36,351 nucleotides of DNA from an uncultured Verrucomicrobiales bacterium (GTDB taxonomy: Bacteria > Verrucomicrobiota > Verrucomicrobiia > Limisphaerales > UBA1100), in assembly GCA_913041895.1 (NCBI GenBank), contig CAJWKQ010000008.1, positions 1 to 36,351 on the forward strand. Direction: 5' to 3'. Each line of letters begins with the position of its first letter. The first letter of the stretch is position 1. The notes beneath the pieces were generated by a model that was not told the DNA's origin, ran no database searches, and was given only the letters and a program-made list of their open reading frames with translations. Below are positions 28,989 through 36,351 of the stretch, in pieces. The translations under genes were made by a program, and so were the position numbers.

Positions 28989-30383
28989 TTATTCCATAGA
29001 ATTGATGATTACATCGTGAATATCTGTATTCACAATTTCATTGGAGTTAAGAGGGGTGTTATTGCCGGTAATTAGCACTGGCCAGTCGGCGCGATCTTTT
29101 GGGGTGCATCCGTGCGAGCCATTGACCAATGTCGGGTCGAGAGGGACCACATCCATTAACATTCGTAATCCAAATTTCTTTTGTAAAAGTCGCGCAGCAA
29201 TTCGTGATTTAGGAAATTTGATTTTTGGATCGATAAACAGCTCTAATGGGTCATAGCCTGGCTTGCGATGAATATCCACGGTTCGCGCGAAATCAGGAGC
29301 AAGATCATCTTCCATCCAGTAATAATAAGTAAACCATGCATTTTCTTCGGATACAGCAATTAGATCTCCCGCTCTTGCATGGTTAATTCCGTTCTCTGTT
29401 TTGGAATCAATGTCCATTACAGTGTCTACACCTTCGGTGGATTGCAATAAGGCCTGCACCTCATTTTTAATTTTAAAGTCATTTAGATAGATATGAGCAA
29501 TCTGGTGGTCTGCAACCGCGAATACTCTACTAGCCCCAGCATCTAGCAGTTCCAAGCCAAGTTCCTCTCTTACCGTTAACCATCCTTGCTCACGAAAAAT
29601 TCGGTTTAGATGGACTGCCTTATTACACTCGGTGATTCCGTATTCAGATATTAGGATTGGCTCTACACCCCGGTTTTTATAGGTCGTGACTAAATCTCTG
29701 ATAATATTATCAATCAACCGTAAGTCGGAGCTAACCGATGGATCGTTGGGTCCTACTCGCTGAAGATTGTAATCCAAGTGTGGGAGATATACTAAAGATA
29801 ATGTTGGTGAGTGTTTTTTCTCGATCCAAATTGCTGACTCGGCAATCCATCGGCTTGCACAATCAGGTGTACCTTTTGAAGTACTACGACCTGCGGCAGG
29901 GCCCCAAAACCCATGAAAGGGAAATTCTCCTAAATCCTCGGCAATCTTCGTACGCACACTTGCAGGGTAAGTGTAGATGTCTGGGATTTTCCTGCCATCG
30001 GCCGGATACATCGGGCGCGGTGAAATGCTCCAGTCAACACTTGAGTACATGTTGAACCACCAAAAAATTTTTGCACAGGTAAAATTAGGTTTGGATACCC
30101 GTAGCGTGTCCCAAATTTTTGGTGCTTGGACCAGTTGGTTGGGCTGTTTCCAGAATTGTACTTCAGCCAAGTCACGATTGTACCAACCATTTGCGACAAT
30201 GCCATGAATAGAGGCATTCTTACCCGTGAGATAATTGGATTGAGCAGTGCAGGTAACTGCTGGAAAGGCAGGTCTAATGAATGCCCGTTGACCTAAGTTT
30301 TTCATGGCCTGAGTAAAAGGCATACTTGGGCCAATATGCCGATCACACAACCCCACTACATTGATCACGGCCAGTCGGTTCAT
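28989..30383 (-). CDS. eboF: Alkaline phosphatase-superfamily phosphodiesterase, EboF-like
   Basis: This is 464 aa, type I phosphodiesterase/nucleotide pyrophosphatase fold. Visible elements are INVVGLCDRHIG, FPAVTCTAQSNYLTG with the nucleophile-type Thr, then SIHGIVANGWYNRDLAEVQF, VYLPHLDYNLQRVGPND, and SEYGI where active relatives have SDHG. The match is to EboF of the ebo cluster (first described from eustigmatophyte algae, bacterial in origin), judged from sequence style and the adjacent eboD. Metal ligands are partly altered, as is common in EboF. It starts 5 bp after eboD and is certainly in the same transcript. Confidence 0.8.
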   Translation of the reverse strand: MNRLAVINVVGLCDRHIGPSMPFTQAMKNLGQRAFIRPAFPAVTCTAQSNYLTGKNASIHGIVANGWYNRDLAEVQFWKQPNQLVQAPKIWDTLRVSKPNFTCAKIFWWFNMYSSVDWSISPRPMYPADGRKIPDIYTYPASVRTKIAEDLGEFPFHGFWGPAAGRSTSKGTPDCASRWIAESAIWIEKKHSPTLSLVYLPHLDYNLQRVGPNDPSVSSDLRLIDNIIRDLVTTYKNRGVEPILISEYGITECNKAVHLNRIFREQGWLTVREELGLELLDAGASRVFAVADHQIAHIYLNDFKIKNEVQALLQSTEGVDTVMDIDSKTENGINHARAGDLIAVSEENAWFTYYYWMEDDLAPDFARTVDIHRKPGYDPLELFIDPKIKFPKSRIAARLLQKKFGLRMLMDVVPLDPTLVNGSHGCTPKDRADWPVLITGNNTPLNSNEIVNTDIHDVIINSME

Positions 30384-30388
30384 TTGAT

Positions 30389-31588
30389 TCAGACTTGCGC
30401 CTTAATCACCTTTGAATTGCCTGAACCTTTAGAACGTTCATTTAGGAGGCGAATGGCATTAAGCATGCAGGGTAAGTTTACTTCATTCACTTCAAATCCT
30501 TCGCCGATTGATCTAAGGAGAGTAATTGTAAGCTGTCCGCCCAAATGTTCGCGGAATTCTTCAAGACCCTCTAGTAGAACCAATTGGCCACTTGCATCTT
30601 CATGCGCTAAGTCATTACTCCAAAGATTAAAGCTGAGCCTTTCAAGGAGGCGTAGAATCCGGTCGCAGTCCTTTGGCTTTAAGTATCCCATGTCCTGAGC
30701 GTACAGGCAGTCGAGCGCGATTCCTATAGCGACTGCTTCCCCATGACTTAACCGGTATTCAGATATTTGTTCCAGCTTATGTGCTGCCCAATGGCCAAAA
30801 TCTAAGGGGCGTGCTGATCCCATTTCAAAAGGATCGCCACAAGTTGCAATGTGTTTTGTGTGCAGTTCTGCGCACCGAAAGATCAGGCGCTGCATCGCGG
30901 CCGGTTCAAAATGGTTCAGGGCATCTGCTTTAGATTCTATCTCTTCGAAAAATTCTTGATCTCTTATACAGGCTACCTTAACAGCCTCCACATAGCCATT
31001 GCGTTTATCACGCGGTGATAGGGTAGTGAGTAGTTGAAAGTCATTGATCACTGCAAAAGGAGGGGCAAAGGTACCTATAAAATTCTTTTTGCCAAATGCG
31101 TTGATACCATTCTTCACGCCAACCCCCGAGTCATTCTGGCTCAATGTAGTGGTAGGGATTCGAACATGCCGAATGCCGCGGTGTGCAGTAGCTGCAGCCA
31201 AGCCGACCATGTCCAATAAAGCGCCTCCTCCAACGCAAATGAGATAAGAATGCCGATCAATATGATACCTGTCCAAATGGGAATGTACTTCGCTGACGTG
31301 AAAGTATGAATTTTTTGTGCGTTCACCGCCTTCCATCACAAGCGGATCACAGACTAGATCCAGAGTGTCAGCATGGGTCTTAAAATAGGCTTTAATCTGA
31401 GCTATGAGGGTGGGTTGTGCTTTTGAAAGTGCTTCATCAATCACGATGAGTGTCTTACGTGCTGCTCTCTGGGCTTCGCCTTTTAGGGTGTCGCGCAGGG
31501 AAGAGTTATCAGCATTGAAAACATCTTGCGTAAAAAGCACCTGATGGTGCCAATTGACTGAGATGTTGGTCTCAATTCGTGAAGACAT
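30389..31588 (-). CDS. eboD: 3-dehydroquinate-synthase-like sugar phosphate cyclase, EboD
   Basis: This is 399 aa. Cyclase motifs: EGGERTKN, YLICVGGGALLDMVGLAAAT, HRGIRHVRIPTTTLSQNDSG, VGVKNGINAFGKKNFIGTFA, PPFAVINDFQLL, NGYVEAVKVACIRD, SHGEAVAIGIAL. The stretch SQNDSGVGVKNGINAFGKKN is specific to the EboD branch, distinct from AroB. The enzyme presumably cyclises a sugar phosphate to make the ebo product's cyclitol part. eboF follows immediately. The other ebo genes (eboA, B, C, E) are not in the window, on either side. Confidence 0.88.
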   Translation of the reverse strand: MSSRIETNISVNWHHQVLFTQDVFNADNSSLRDTLKGEAQRAARKTLIVIDEALSKAQPTLIAQIKAYFKTHADTLDLVCDPLVMEGGERTKNSYFHVSEVHSHLDRYHIDRHSYLICVGGGALLDMVGLAAATAHRGIRHVRIPTTTLSQNDSGVGVKNGINAFGKKNFIGTFAPPFAVINDFQLLTTLSPRDKRNGYVEAVKVACIRDQEFFEEIESKADALNHFEPAAMQRLIFRCAELHTKHIATCGDPFEMGSARPLDFGHWAAHKLEQISEYRLSHGEAVAIGIALDCLYAQDMGYLKPKDCDRILRLLERLSFNLWSNDLAHEDASGQLVLLEGLEEFREHLGGQLTITLLRSIGEGFEVNEVNLPCMLNAIRLLNERSKGSGNSKVIKAQV

Positions 31589-31675
31589 GGAGTTGATAGT
31601 GGAGTATTCTCGGTTCAGTTACAAGAACATGAGCAGGCTAGGCTTGTTTTCTTGGTATAAAGTGGGTAAGATAAA

Positions 31676-32389
31676 GTGGTGAAGTACAGTTCTTTAGTGC
31701 CAGCTCTGGTGTTATTATTTCCAATTGCTTGCAGTTTTTCTTCTGGCTCGAAGGGTGTGGAGCTAAGCAATAGTACAGTGCCAGCAACTGATGTACAGAA
31801 AGCGTTCAGAAACTTTCAGGATCTTAATTCTACCCGTGCAAATTTAACCGGGGAATTAACCGCTGTAAGGGACCAGTTGTTTGCTCTTCCTAAAGGTGCG
31901 CCTTTAACCATGGAGCTGACCCGAAAGTACGCGACTTTGAATTCACAGGTTTCAAAGTTGGCACTGGAAGTAACGAGTGCAGAATTTGAGTGGCGAGCTG
32001 AGTTGCAGAAAGCGGAGGAAAAAAGAGAGCAGGAGGAGAAGGCAAAGGAGGAGGCTGATGCAAATAAAATAGTTGCTGAGGAAGGCGTTCTCAAGCTCTA
32101 CCCCTTTTCTATTAAATCTGACCCAAACACGGGGACCAGCTCAGTAAAGGGCAGGGTGGAAAATAGCGGATCCGTTTCGACAACCGATGTAACAGTGATA
32201 TTTGAGTTGTTTGATTCCGAAGGTAAATCGGTGGGAACAGCGTCAGATTTTATTGCGAGTATCGAGCCAAATTCCGACTGGGATTTTAATGCGTTAAGTC
32301 CTGTTGATGGTGCTACCCGCGCCGAATTTAAAAGCTTAAAGGCGTCTGGTGGTTTGCCTCCGTTGCCTGAGCCTGCTAAGCCTGAATAG
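31676..32389 (+). CDS. Lipoprotein with coiled coil and FxLYD-like beta domain
   Basis: This is 237 aa with a GTG start (a second GTG follows). SLVPALVLLFPIACSFSSGS is a lipoprotein signal with cleavage before Cys. The middle is a Glu/Lys-rich helix (AEFEWRAELQKAEEKREQEE). The C-terminal 90 residues (VKGRVENSGSVSTTDVTVIF, ELFDSEGKSVGTASDFIASI, EPNSDWDF) match an FxLYD-type beta domain common in secreted proteins. It is divergent from eboD. Function unknown. Confidence 0.6.
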   Translation: MVKYSSLVPALVLLFPIACSFSSGSKGVELSNSTVPATDVQKAFRNFQDLNSTRANLTGELTAVRDQLFALPKGAPLTMELTRKYATLNSQVSKLALEVTSAEFEWRAELQKAEEKREQEEKAKEEADANKIVAEEGVLKLYPFSIKSDPNTGTSSVKGRVENSGSVSTTDVTVIFELFDSEGKSVGTASDFIASIEPNSDWDFNALSPVDGATRAEFKSLKASGGLPPLPEPAKPE

Positions 32390-32421
32390 CTGCGCGGTAA
32401 AACTTAAAGAGGAAAAGGTTG

Positions 32422-32787
32422 CTAACCCTTCTTTAGTTCCGCTTTTACTTCAGTGGAAGTGCCTGTTTTCGGTTTCTTGAAGCCAAGCATTAGAACACTT
32501 CTCTTACGTTTAAAATGGTACTCACGTTGAACTATTCCTTCGTCATTTGGGATTTGCAAAACTTCATAGCACTCCCAGCCGTCTGCACCCAGTTCCTCCA
32601 TTCTGGTAATCTCATATTCGATACCTTTTAAATCCTGCCCACGGCGCATATCCCAGACTTTGTACTCCCAGTGGTCAACTAGTCGGTAATCGCGAAGGAT
32701 GCTCCATCCCAGATAACACAAGAGCAATCCCAGTAATAAGATTCTGGTTAGGTTATCGGTGATTACAAATTCCATCAGGAACATCAT
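32422..32787 (-). CDS. Membrane-anchored DUF4177-like protein
   Basis: This is 121 aa. N-terminal anchor TRILLLGLLLCYLGWSILRD, then WEYKVWDMRRGQDLKGIEYE, MEELGADGWECYEV, with a basic C-terminus. The pattern WEYKV...LNxxGxxGWE is that of DUF4177, a small domain of unknown role. It converges on the FxLYD lipoprotein gene, 32 bp away. Confidence 0.6.
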   Translation of the reverse strand: MMFLMEFVITDNLTRILLLGLLLCYLGWSILRDYRLVDHWEYKVWDMRRGQDLKGIEYEITRMEELGADGWECYEVLQIPNDEGIVQREYHFKRKRSVLMLGFKKPKTGTSTEVKAELKKG

Positions 32788-32855
32788 AGCTACAGTATAA
32801 TGCGTTTTCTATATTCCGGAGCGAGACAATAAAAAATTAGGCCGTGATAAGTCAA

Positions 32856-33554
32856 CTAGTCTCTCCAGACTACCGGTTCCGGTGCAGGTTTGGATTCGGA
32901 TTCATTCTCAGGTCGTTCCGATCTCTTGGATTGTTTAGCTAAGTTTTGGTAGTAGACAACAACTCCGTAATCAGGGCTTTTGTCTTGAGGGTCAGTATAA
33001 TTGATGGGTGAGACGCATATAACGTTGTCTTTTCCAATCTCTCCCAGAAAGGAGGATACGACATCGTCAAACCGATTCTGACCTTGCACGATGCATTCCT
33101 TGTTTCTAAAGGTCCGGATTGCGAGTGGTGAAGTGATCGGCTTTTGAGATTTTTCCGATTTTTTATTTTCAAACTCCTCTGTCCATGCGCTGGCCTCTTC
33201 TGATTTAGATTCGTATCTGAAAGGCCCTGTCGGCTTGGGCTTCTCCTCCTCAATGGCATCTTCTTCTGTTGGTTCGGTCTCTCCATCCTCATCGATCATC
33301 CGACCGATAGTGTCGTTGACACCTCCACCATGTACTCCAGTTTGCCCAGCTTTGCTTTTCAGATCTTTAATGGTTTCCTCTGCTGGTACGTTGTAGACAG
33401 AGTTGCAACCTTGGGGGAGGGGGCAGGTGACCGCCCCATCAAAATTTGAGCGGATTTGGGTTAAAGTTTCTTCGTTGATTTCCGCATCAACTCCACAATT
33501 AGGACAGTCGAACTGGATCAGTTCTCCGTTTAATCTGACATTAACGCAGTCCAT
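32856..33554 (-). CDS. Hypothetical protein with N-terminal zinc-ribbon
   Basis: This is 232 aa. Residues about 15-50 hold DCPNCGVDAEI and VTCPLPQGCNSVYN, a C2+C2 zinc-ribbon-like knot. A long acidic, low-complexity linker follows (DEDGETEPTEEDAIEEEKPK) and then a small globular end: AIRTFRNKECIVQGQNRFDD, VVSSFLGEIGKDNVICVSPI, NYTDPQDKSPDYGVVVYY. The last part has the helix and strands of a compact alpha/beta fold but no recognised family. Divergent from the metallopeptidase gene. Confidence 0.55.
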   Translation of the reverse strand: MDCVNVRLNGELIQFDCPNCGVDAEINEETLTQIRSNFDGAVTCPLPQGCNSVYNVPAEETIKDLKSKAGQTGVHGGGVNDTIGRMIDEDGETEPTEEDAIEEEKPKPTGPFRYESKSEEASAWTEEFENKKSEKSQKPITSPLAIRTFRNKECIVQGQNRFDDVVSSFLGEIGKDNVICVSPINYTDPQDKSPDYGVVVYYQNLAKQSKRSERPENESESKPAPEPVVWRD

Positions 33555-33710
33555 AAACTTTGTGCCGATATTCGACGGTAGACTTTACACTTTTGATGAT
33601 AAATTGCGAGTTTTAAATCATTGCTTTTACTTGTGGAAACGATTTTCAGAACTTTATCCATTTTTTATCTTGGCCGCTGTTTTTGTCCGCATTAAAAACA
33701 TCTTTTTCCC

Positions 33711-34730
33711 ATGGTAATGATTTCCACATCAGAATGGAGGTGTTTAGATGATGAGAGTTTACTCGATTGTCGCATATCTGATTTGGGGTTGAGGATGGAG
33801 GGGAAGGTCGCCGAATGTGTGAACCAGCTTTATAGGGAGCTTCAAGCTAAAGGCCTGTGTTTAATGCCTCGGTGTCACATCGGTGATGAGTGGTTTTGCC
33901 CGGAAGGTTGTGCGGCTATTTTTATTCCGTTTTATCTTTTTGATGACCGTTTAAGAAAGCTCGAGAAGAAGATGCTTTTGGATGTAGAAGGTGGGACACG
34001 TGAGGAATGCATGAAGTTACTCCGCCATGAGGCCGGCCATGCCTATTCCTATGCATACAAGCTGCAACGACGTAAAAAATGGCAGCACTATTTTGGCCTC
34101 GCTTCTCAAACATACCCTGAGACCTATCGGCCACGTCGTTACAGTAAATCTTATGTAATCCATTTGGATGATTGGTATGCTCAAATGCACCCGGATGAAG
34201 ATTGGGCTGAAACGTTTGCAGTATGGTTAACTCCAAGCTCGGATTGGCTTAACGAGTACGAGGGTTGGCCCGCACTGCGTAAGTTAAAATATGTTGATGA
34301 GCTTATGGGTTCTATTGCCGGCAAAGATCCTGGAAAACTAGAACCTTATCGGCCTTCAGTTGAAAGTTCATTGCGAATCAAGCTGCGTACTTATTACCGG
34401 CGAAAACAAAAAGCCTTTGCTGAATCATTCCCTGATTATTATGATGATGAACTGAAAAAACTTTTCAAGCATGAGCCCTCAGGGAGTGAGGTTTCTGCTG
34501 GGGCCTATATCAAGCAGCACCGCAAGCACGTGATTAGTTCCATTACTCAATGGACACGTGAACCTAAATACAGGGTTAATGAGTTGCTGGAGGATTTTAT
34601 TGAGCGGACAGATGATCTTGGGTTGGTTGCGGCAAAAGACCATGCTGAATTGCTCTCAAATCTTGTTTCTTTCATAACTGCGTTGGTAATGAATAGACGT
34701 TTTGCTGAACGCTCTAGTAATTCTAATTAA
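33711..34730 (+). CDS. Putative zinc metallopeptidase (Peptidase_Mx-like)
   Basis: This is 339 aa with an ATG at 33711 and no signal peptide. HEAGH at residues 106-110 (RHEAGHAYSYAYKL) gives two zinc-binding His and the catalytic Glu; the third ligand is probably the Glu of DWAETFAVWLTP (residue 167), so it is a gluzincin-type site. The layout resembles the putative zinc-binding metallopeptidase family PF15887. The N-terminal half has a cysteine-rich patch (CLMPRCHIGDEWFCPEGC). The ATP-grasp ligase follows 116 bp downstream on the same strand; the pairing suggests make-and-break of a peptide or peptide-like bond. Confidence 0.72.
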   Translation: MVMISTSEWRCLDDESLLDCRISDLGLRMEGKVAECVNQLYRELQAKGLCLMPRCHIGDEWFCPEGCAAIFIPFYLFDDRLRKLEKKMLLDVEGGTREECMKLLRHEAGHAYSYAYKLQRRKKWQHYFGLASQTYPETYRPRRYSKSYVIHLDDWYAQMHPDEDWAETFAVWLTPSSDWLNEYEGWPALRKLKYVDELMGSIAGKDPGKLEPYRPSVESSLRIKLRTYYRRKQKAFAESFPDYYDDELKKLFKHEPSGSEVSAGAYIKQHRKHVISSITQWTREPKYRVNELLEDFIERTDDLGLVAAKDHAELLSNLVSFITALVMNRRFAERSSNSN

Positions 34731-34846
34731 GATTCTATCCTCTCGTTCTAAATCAGGACGCTAATCGTAATTATTCTTATCAGATGGGAATTGTTTCAGT
34801 TTGCCTTTGAGGATTAGCCCTATCATATTTGGATAAGGAGGATTGA

Positions 34847-35851
34847 ATGGCCAAACGCCCCAAAGTACTGGTGTTGTTTGACGTGGGTGAACCTACGAGT
34901 CTGGATGTGGATTATACCGAGGATCTTAAATCTCCCACATGGAAAACCGAACGTCATGTGCTTAATGCCCTACGCTCATTGGGCTACCCATTCTCAGTCT
35001 TGGGAGTGCATGATAATACAGCCCTGATCCGGGAGATGATCAGTCGTTTCCAGCCGGATGTTGTTTTTAACATGGTTGAGCAATTTGCCAATTCTCTCAG
35101 CAATGAAACCCATGTGACCTCATATTTGGAATTACAGGGAGTGCCCATTACCGGATGCGGTTCCATCGGCATTGCTCTGGCCAAGAATAAAATTCTTTCA
35201 AAAAAAATTGCCAGCTTTCATGGAATAAGGGTGCCTCGTTTTACGGTTCATGAGCCAGGAAAAATTGTATCAATGGGTGAAGAGCTGGAGTTTCCTTTAA
35301 TCGTAAAACCGGTTCATGAAGAAGCCAGTTATGGGATCAGCTTAAAAAGTGTCGTGCATGGCCCCGAGGAATTGCTTAGTCGAGTTTGTTATGTGCATGA
35401 AAAATTTGAACAGGATGCGTTGGTTGAAGAATACATTGATGGGCGAGAGATTTATGTTGGAGTCATAGGTAATGACCGGCTGCAGTGTCTTCCGCCACGC
35501 GAAATGACTTTCGGAAAAAATGTTCCTCGAGAATCCCGGTTCGCCAGCTATAACGTAAAGTGGGATGAAAGCTATCGTGAACGATGGGGAATAAAGAACC
35601 GATTTCCATCCTCTTTAGAGAAGCAGGTTGAGAATAAACTAAATCAAACCTGTAAAGAGCTATACCGCGCGCTTAATCTCAAAGGATATGCTCGGATGGA
35701 TTTTCGTCTTACGGCAAAAAATGAACCTGTTTTTATTGAGGCTAATCCAAACCCGATGCTCGCAAAGGACGAGGACTTCGCCCTTTCAGCTCGTAAAGCT
35801 GGGATCGATTACCCAAAATTAATAGGCAGGATTATCTCTTTAGCCGCATAA
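34847..35851 (+). CDS. ATP-grasp ligase, D-alanine--D-alanine ligase-like
   Basis: This is 334 aa. A near-perfect Shine-Dalgarno (AAGGAGG) lies 5 nt before the ATG and fixes the start. ATP-grasp landmarks: preATP-grasp N-domain (RPKVLVLFDVGEPTSLDVDY), GVPITGCGSIGIALAKNKIL, FPLIVKPVHEEASYGISLKS, LVEEYIDGREIYVGVIG, and the metal-binding end FIEANPNPML. This is the D-Ala--D-Ala ligase (Ddl) branch, but the usual DGKYAxx and SxG substrate signatures are diverged and no mur genes flank it. A different carboxylate-amine ligation is therefore as likely as peptidoglycan synthesis. Confidence 0.8.
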   Translation: MAKRPKVLVLFDVGEPTSLDVDYTEDLKSPTWKTERHVLNALRSLGYPFSVLGVHDNTALIREMISRFQPDVVFNMVEQFANSLSNETHVTSYLELQGVPITGCGSIGIALAKNKILSKKIASFHGIRVPRFTVHEPGKIVSMGEELEFPLIVKPVHEEASYGISLKSVVHGPEELLSRVCYVHEKFEQDALVEEYIDGREIYVGVIGNDRLQCLPPREMTFGKNVPRESRFASYNVKWDESYRERWGIKNRFPSSLEKQVENKLNQTCKELYRALNLKGYARMDFRLTAKNEPVFIEANPNPMLAKDEDFALSARKAGIDYPKLIGRIISLAA

Positions 35852-36095
35852 GCCAATGAATGCTTCCCTTCGCTATTTCTAGACCATTAGATTTTTTTCG
35901 GGTATTAATTACGGTTAATGGCATATAGTGTGCTTCGAATTATGTGTTTAAGCGCCGGCTATATTAGCGAAAAAAGTGAATTCTAGCAGTTTTTAATTAA
36001 ATTGGTAGTTTGAGCGCTTGTTTGCCTAATTAGATGGGTTTAGAATTGAGCATTGGTTAGTTGATGGAACTTTTAGTAGGGTTTTATCGTCTAAT
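35852..36095. other. Non-coding stretch upstream of the Met/Gly/Gln-rich gene
   Basis: About 245 bp, AT-rich, with no ORF worth calling, no stem-loop terminator after the ligase and no repeats that stand out. It presumably carries the promoter of the following gene. Confidence 0.6.
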
Positions 36096-36351
36096 ATGGA
36101 CAGGATTGGCTTGAGTCAAATACATACAAAGCAAGGGTGGTTGGCATTCTTCGTGTTTTTCGGGATGCTAGGAACGGGTGTGCACGCTCAGCGTCAGCAG
36201 ATGATGGGCATGCAAGGTGGAATGATGGGCGGCGGTGGATTTCAGATGGGTGGAATGATGGGCGGCATGCAAGGTGGAATGATGGGCGGCATGCAAGGTG
36301 GAATGATGGGCGGCATGCAAGGTGGAATGATGGGCGGCATGCAAGGTGGAA
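36096..36351 (+). CDS. Exported Met/Gly/Gln-rich repeat protein, cut by window edge
   Basis: From the ATG at 36096 the frame is open to the window end (85 residues plus one base). The N-terminus (GWLAFFVFFGMLGTGVHAQR) is a signal peptide with cleavage after VHA. From QRQQMMGMQGGMMGGGGFQ onward the mature protein is Met, Gly and Gln only, apart from one Phe, built on the repeat MMGGMQGG. Such Met-rich, charge-free sequence could bind copper(I) through thioethers or form a flexible coat; neither is shown. Total length unknown. Confidence 0.6.
   Translation, partial: MDRIGLSQIHTKQGWLAFFVFFGMLGTGVHAQRQQMMGMQGGMMGGGGFQMGGMMGGMQGGMMGGMQGGMMGGMQGGMMGGMQGG
36255..36350 (+). repeat. Perfect 24-bp tandem repeat, four copies to the window edge
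   Basis: Four identical 24-bp units (ATGATGGGCGGCATGCAAGG then TGGA) at 36255, 36279, 36303 and 36327, encoding MMGGMQGG. A less regular copy precedes them. The lack of any substitution, even at third positions, suggests recent expansion or ongoing length change. Confidence 0.95.

Overview
The window reads as a chromosomal segment of a Gram-negative member of the PVC group, most likely a marine Verrucomicrobiota. This is inferred from gene content, not from a marker gene. The pointers are LptD and many signal peptides and lipoboxes; a lysine-rich DksA whose zinc finger has lost its cysteines; Tat-exported Gfo/Idh/MocA oxidoreductase and M19-like proteins; a secreted beta-propeller protein of PVC type; prepilin-like peptides; and an FHA/Ser-Thr kinase pair.

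Layout. Bases 1-1780 (minus) hold rpmG (cut by the left edge), dksA-like and folE2, all zinc-independent versions of their families. Bases 1841-8894 hold a secreted EEP-family protein, lptD, a secreted beta-propeller protein and a PDZ protein. Bases 8891-12947 are metabolic: glycerate kinase, a glutaredoxin-like protein, panC and nadB. A tRNA-Val(CAC) at 12983-13057 is followed by an exact 24-bp copy of its 3' end at 13853-13876, which brackets an approximately 0.8-kb integration remnant.

Bases 14085-17659 are the most unusual part. At least twelve small minus-strand genes (32-142 aa), nearly all with one or two membrane segments, lie head to tail. Eight carry in front of the start codon a copy, intact or degraded, of a conserved leader of about 40 bp. 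Six of these genes are short enough to be missed by ordinary ORF calling. Three are paralogues beginning MKN(I/L)D(V/M)KSL, and two are miniature prepilins consisting of little more than the pilin N-terminus.

Bases 17859-24796 hold a DUF971 protein, a Sel1-repeat lipoprotein, several small lipoproteins and membrane proteins, a Tat-exported Gfo/Idh/MocA oxidoreductase and an M19-like protein that lacks most metal ligands. Bases 25119-28890 hold a divergent FHA-kinase / FHA-FHA-GAF pair and a second Sel1 protein. Bases 28989-31588 hold a two-gene remnant or minimal version of the ebo cluster (eboF- and eboD-like). Bases 31676-35851 hold hypotheticals and a zinc metallopeptidase upstream of an ATP-grasp ligase. 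The window ends inside an exported Met/Gly/Gln-rich protein built on perfect 24-bp tandem repeats.

Regulatory structure. One 10-mer occurs three times, all upstream of dksA or folE2. One 18-mer occurs twice, each time exactly 22 nt before a GTG start codon. A strong intrinsic terminator ends 5 nt before the panC start codon.
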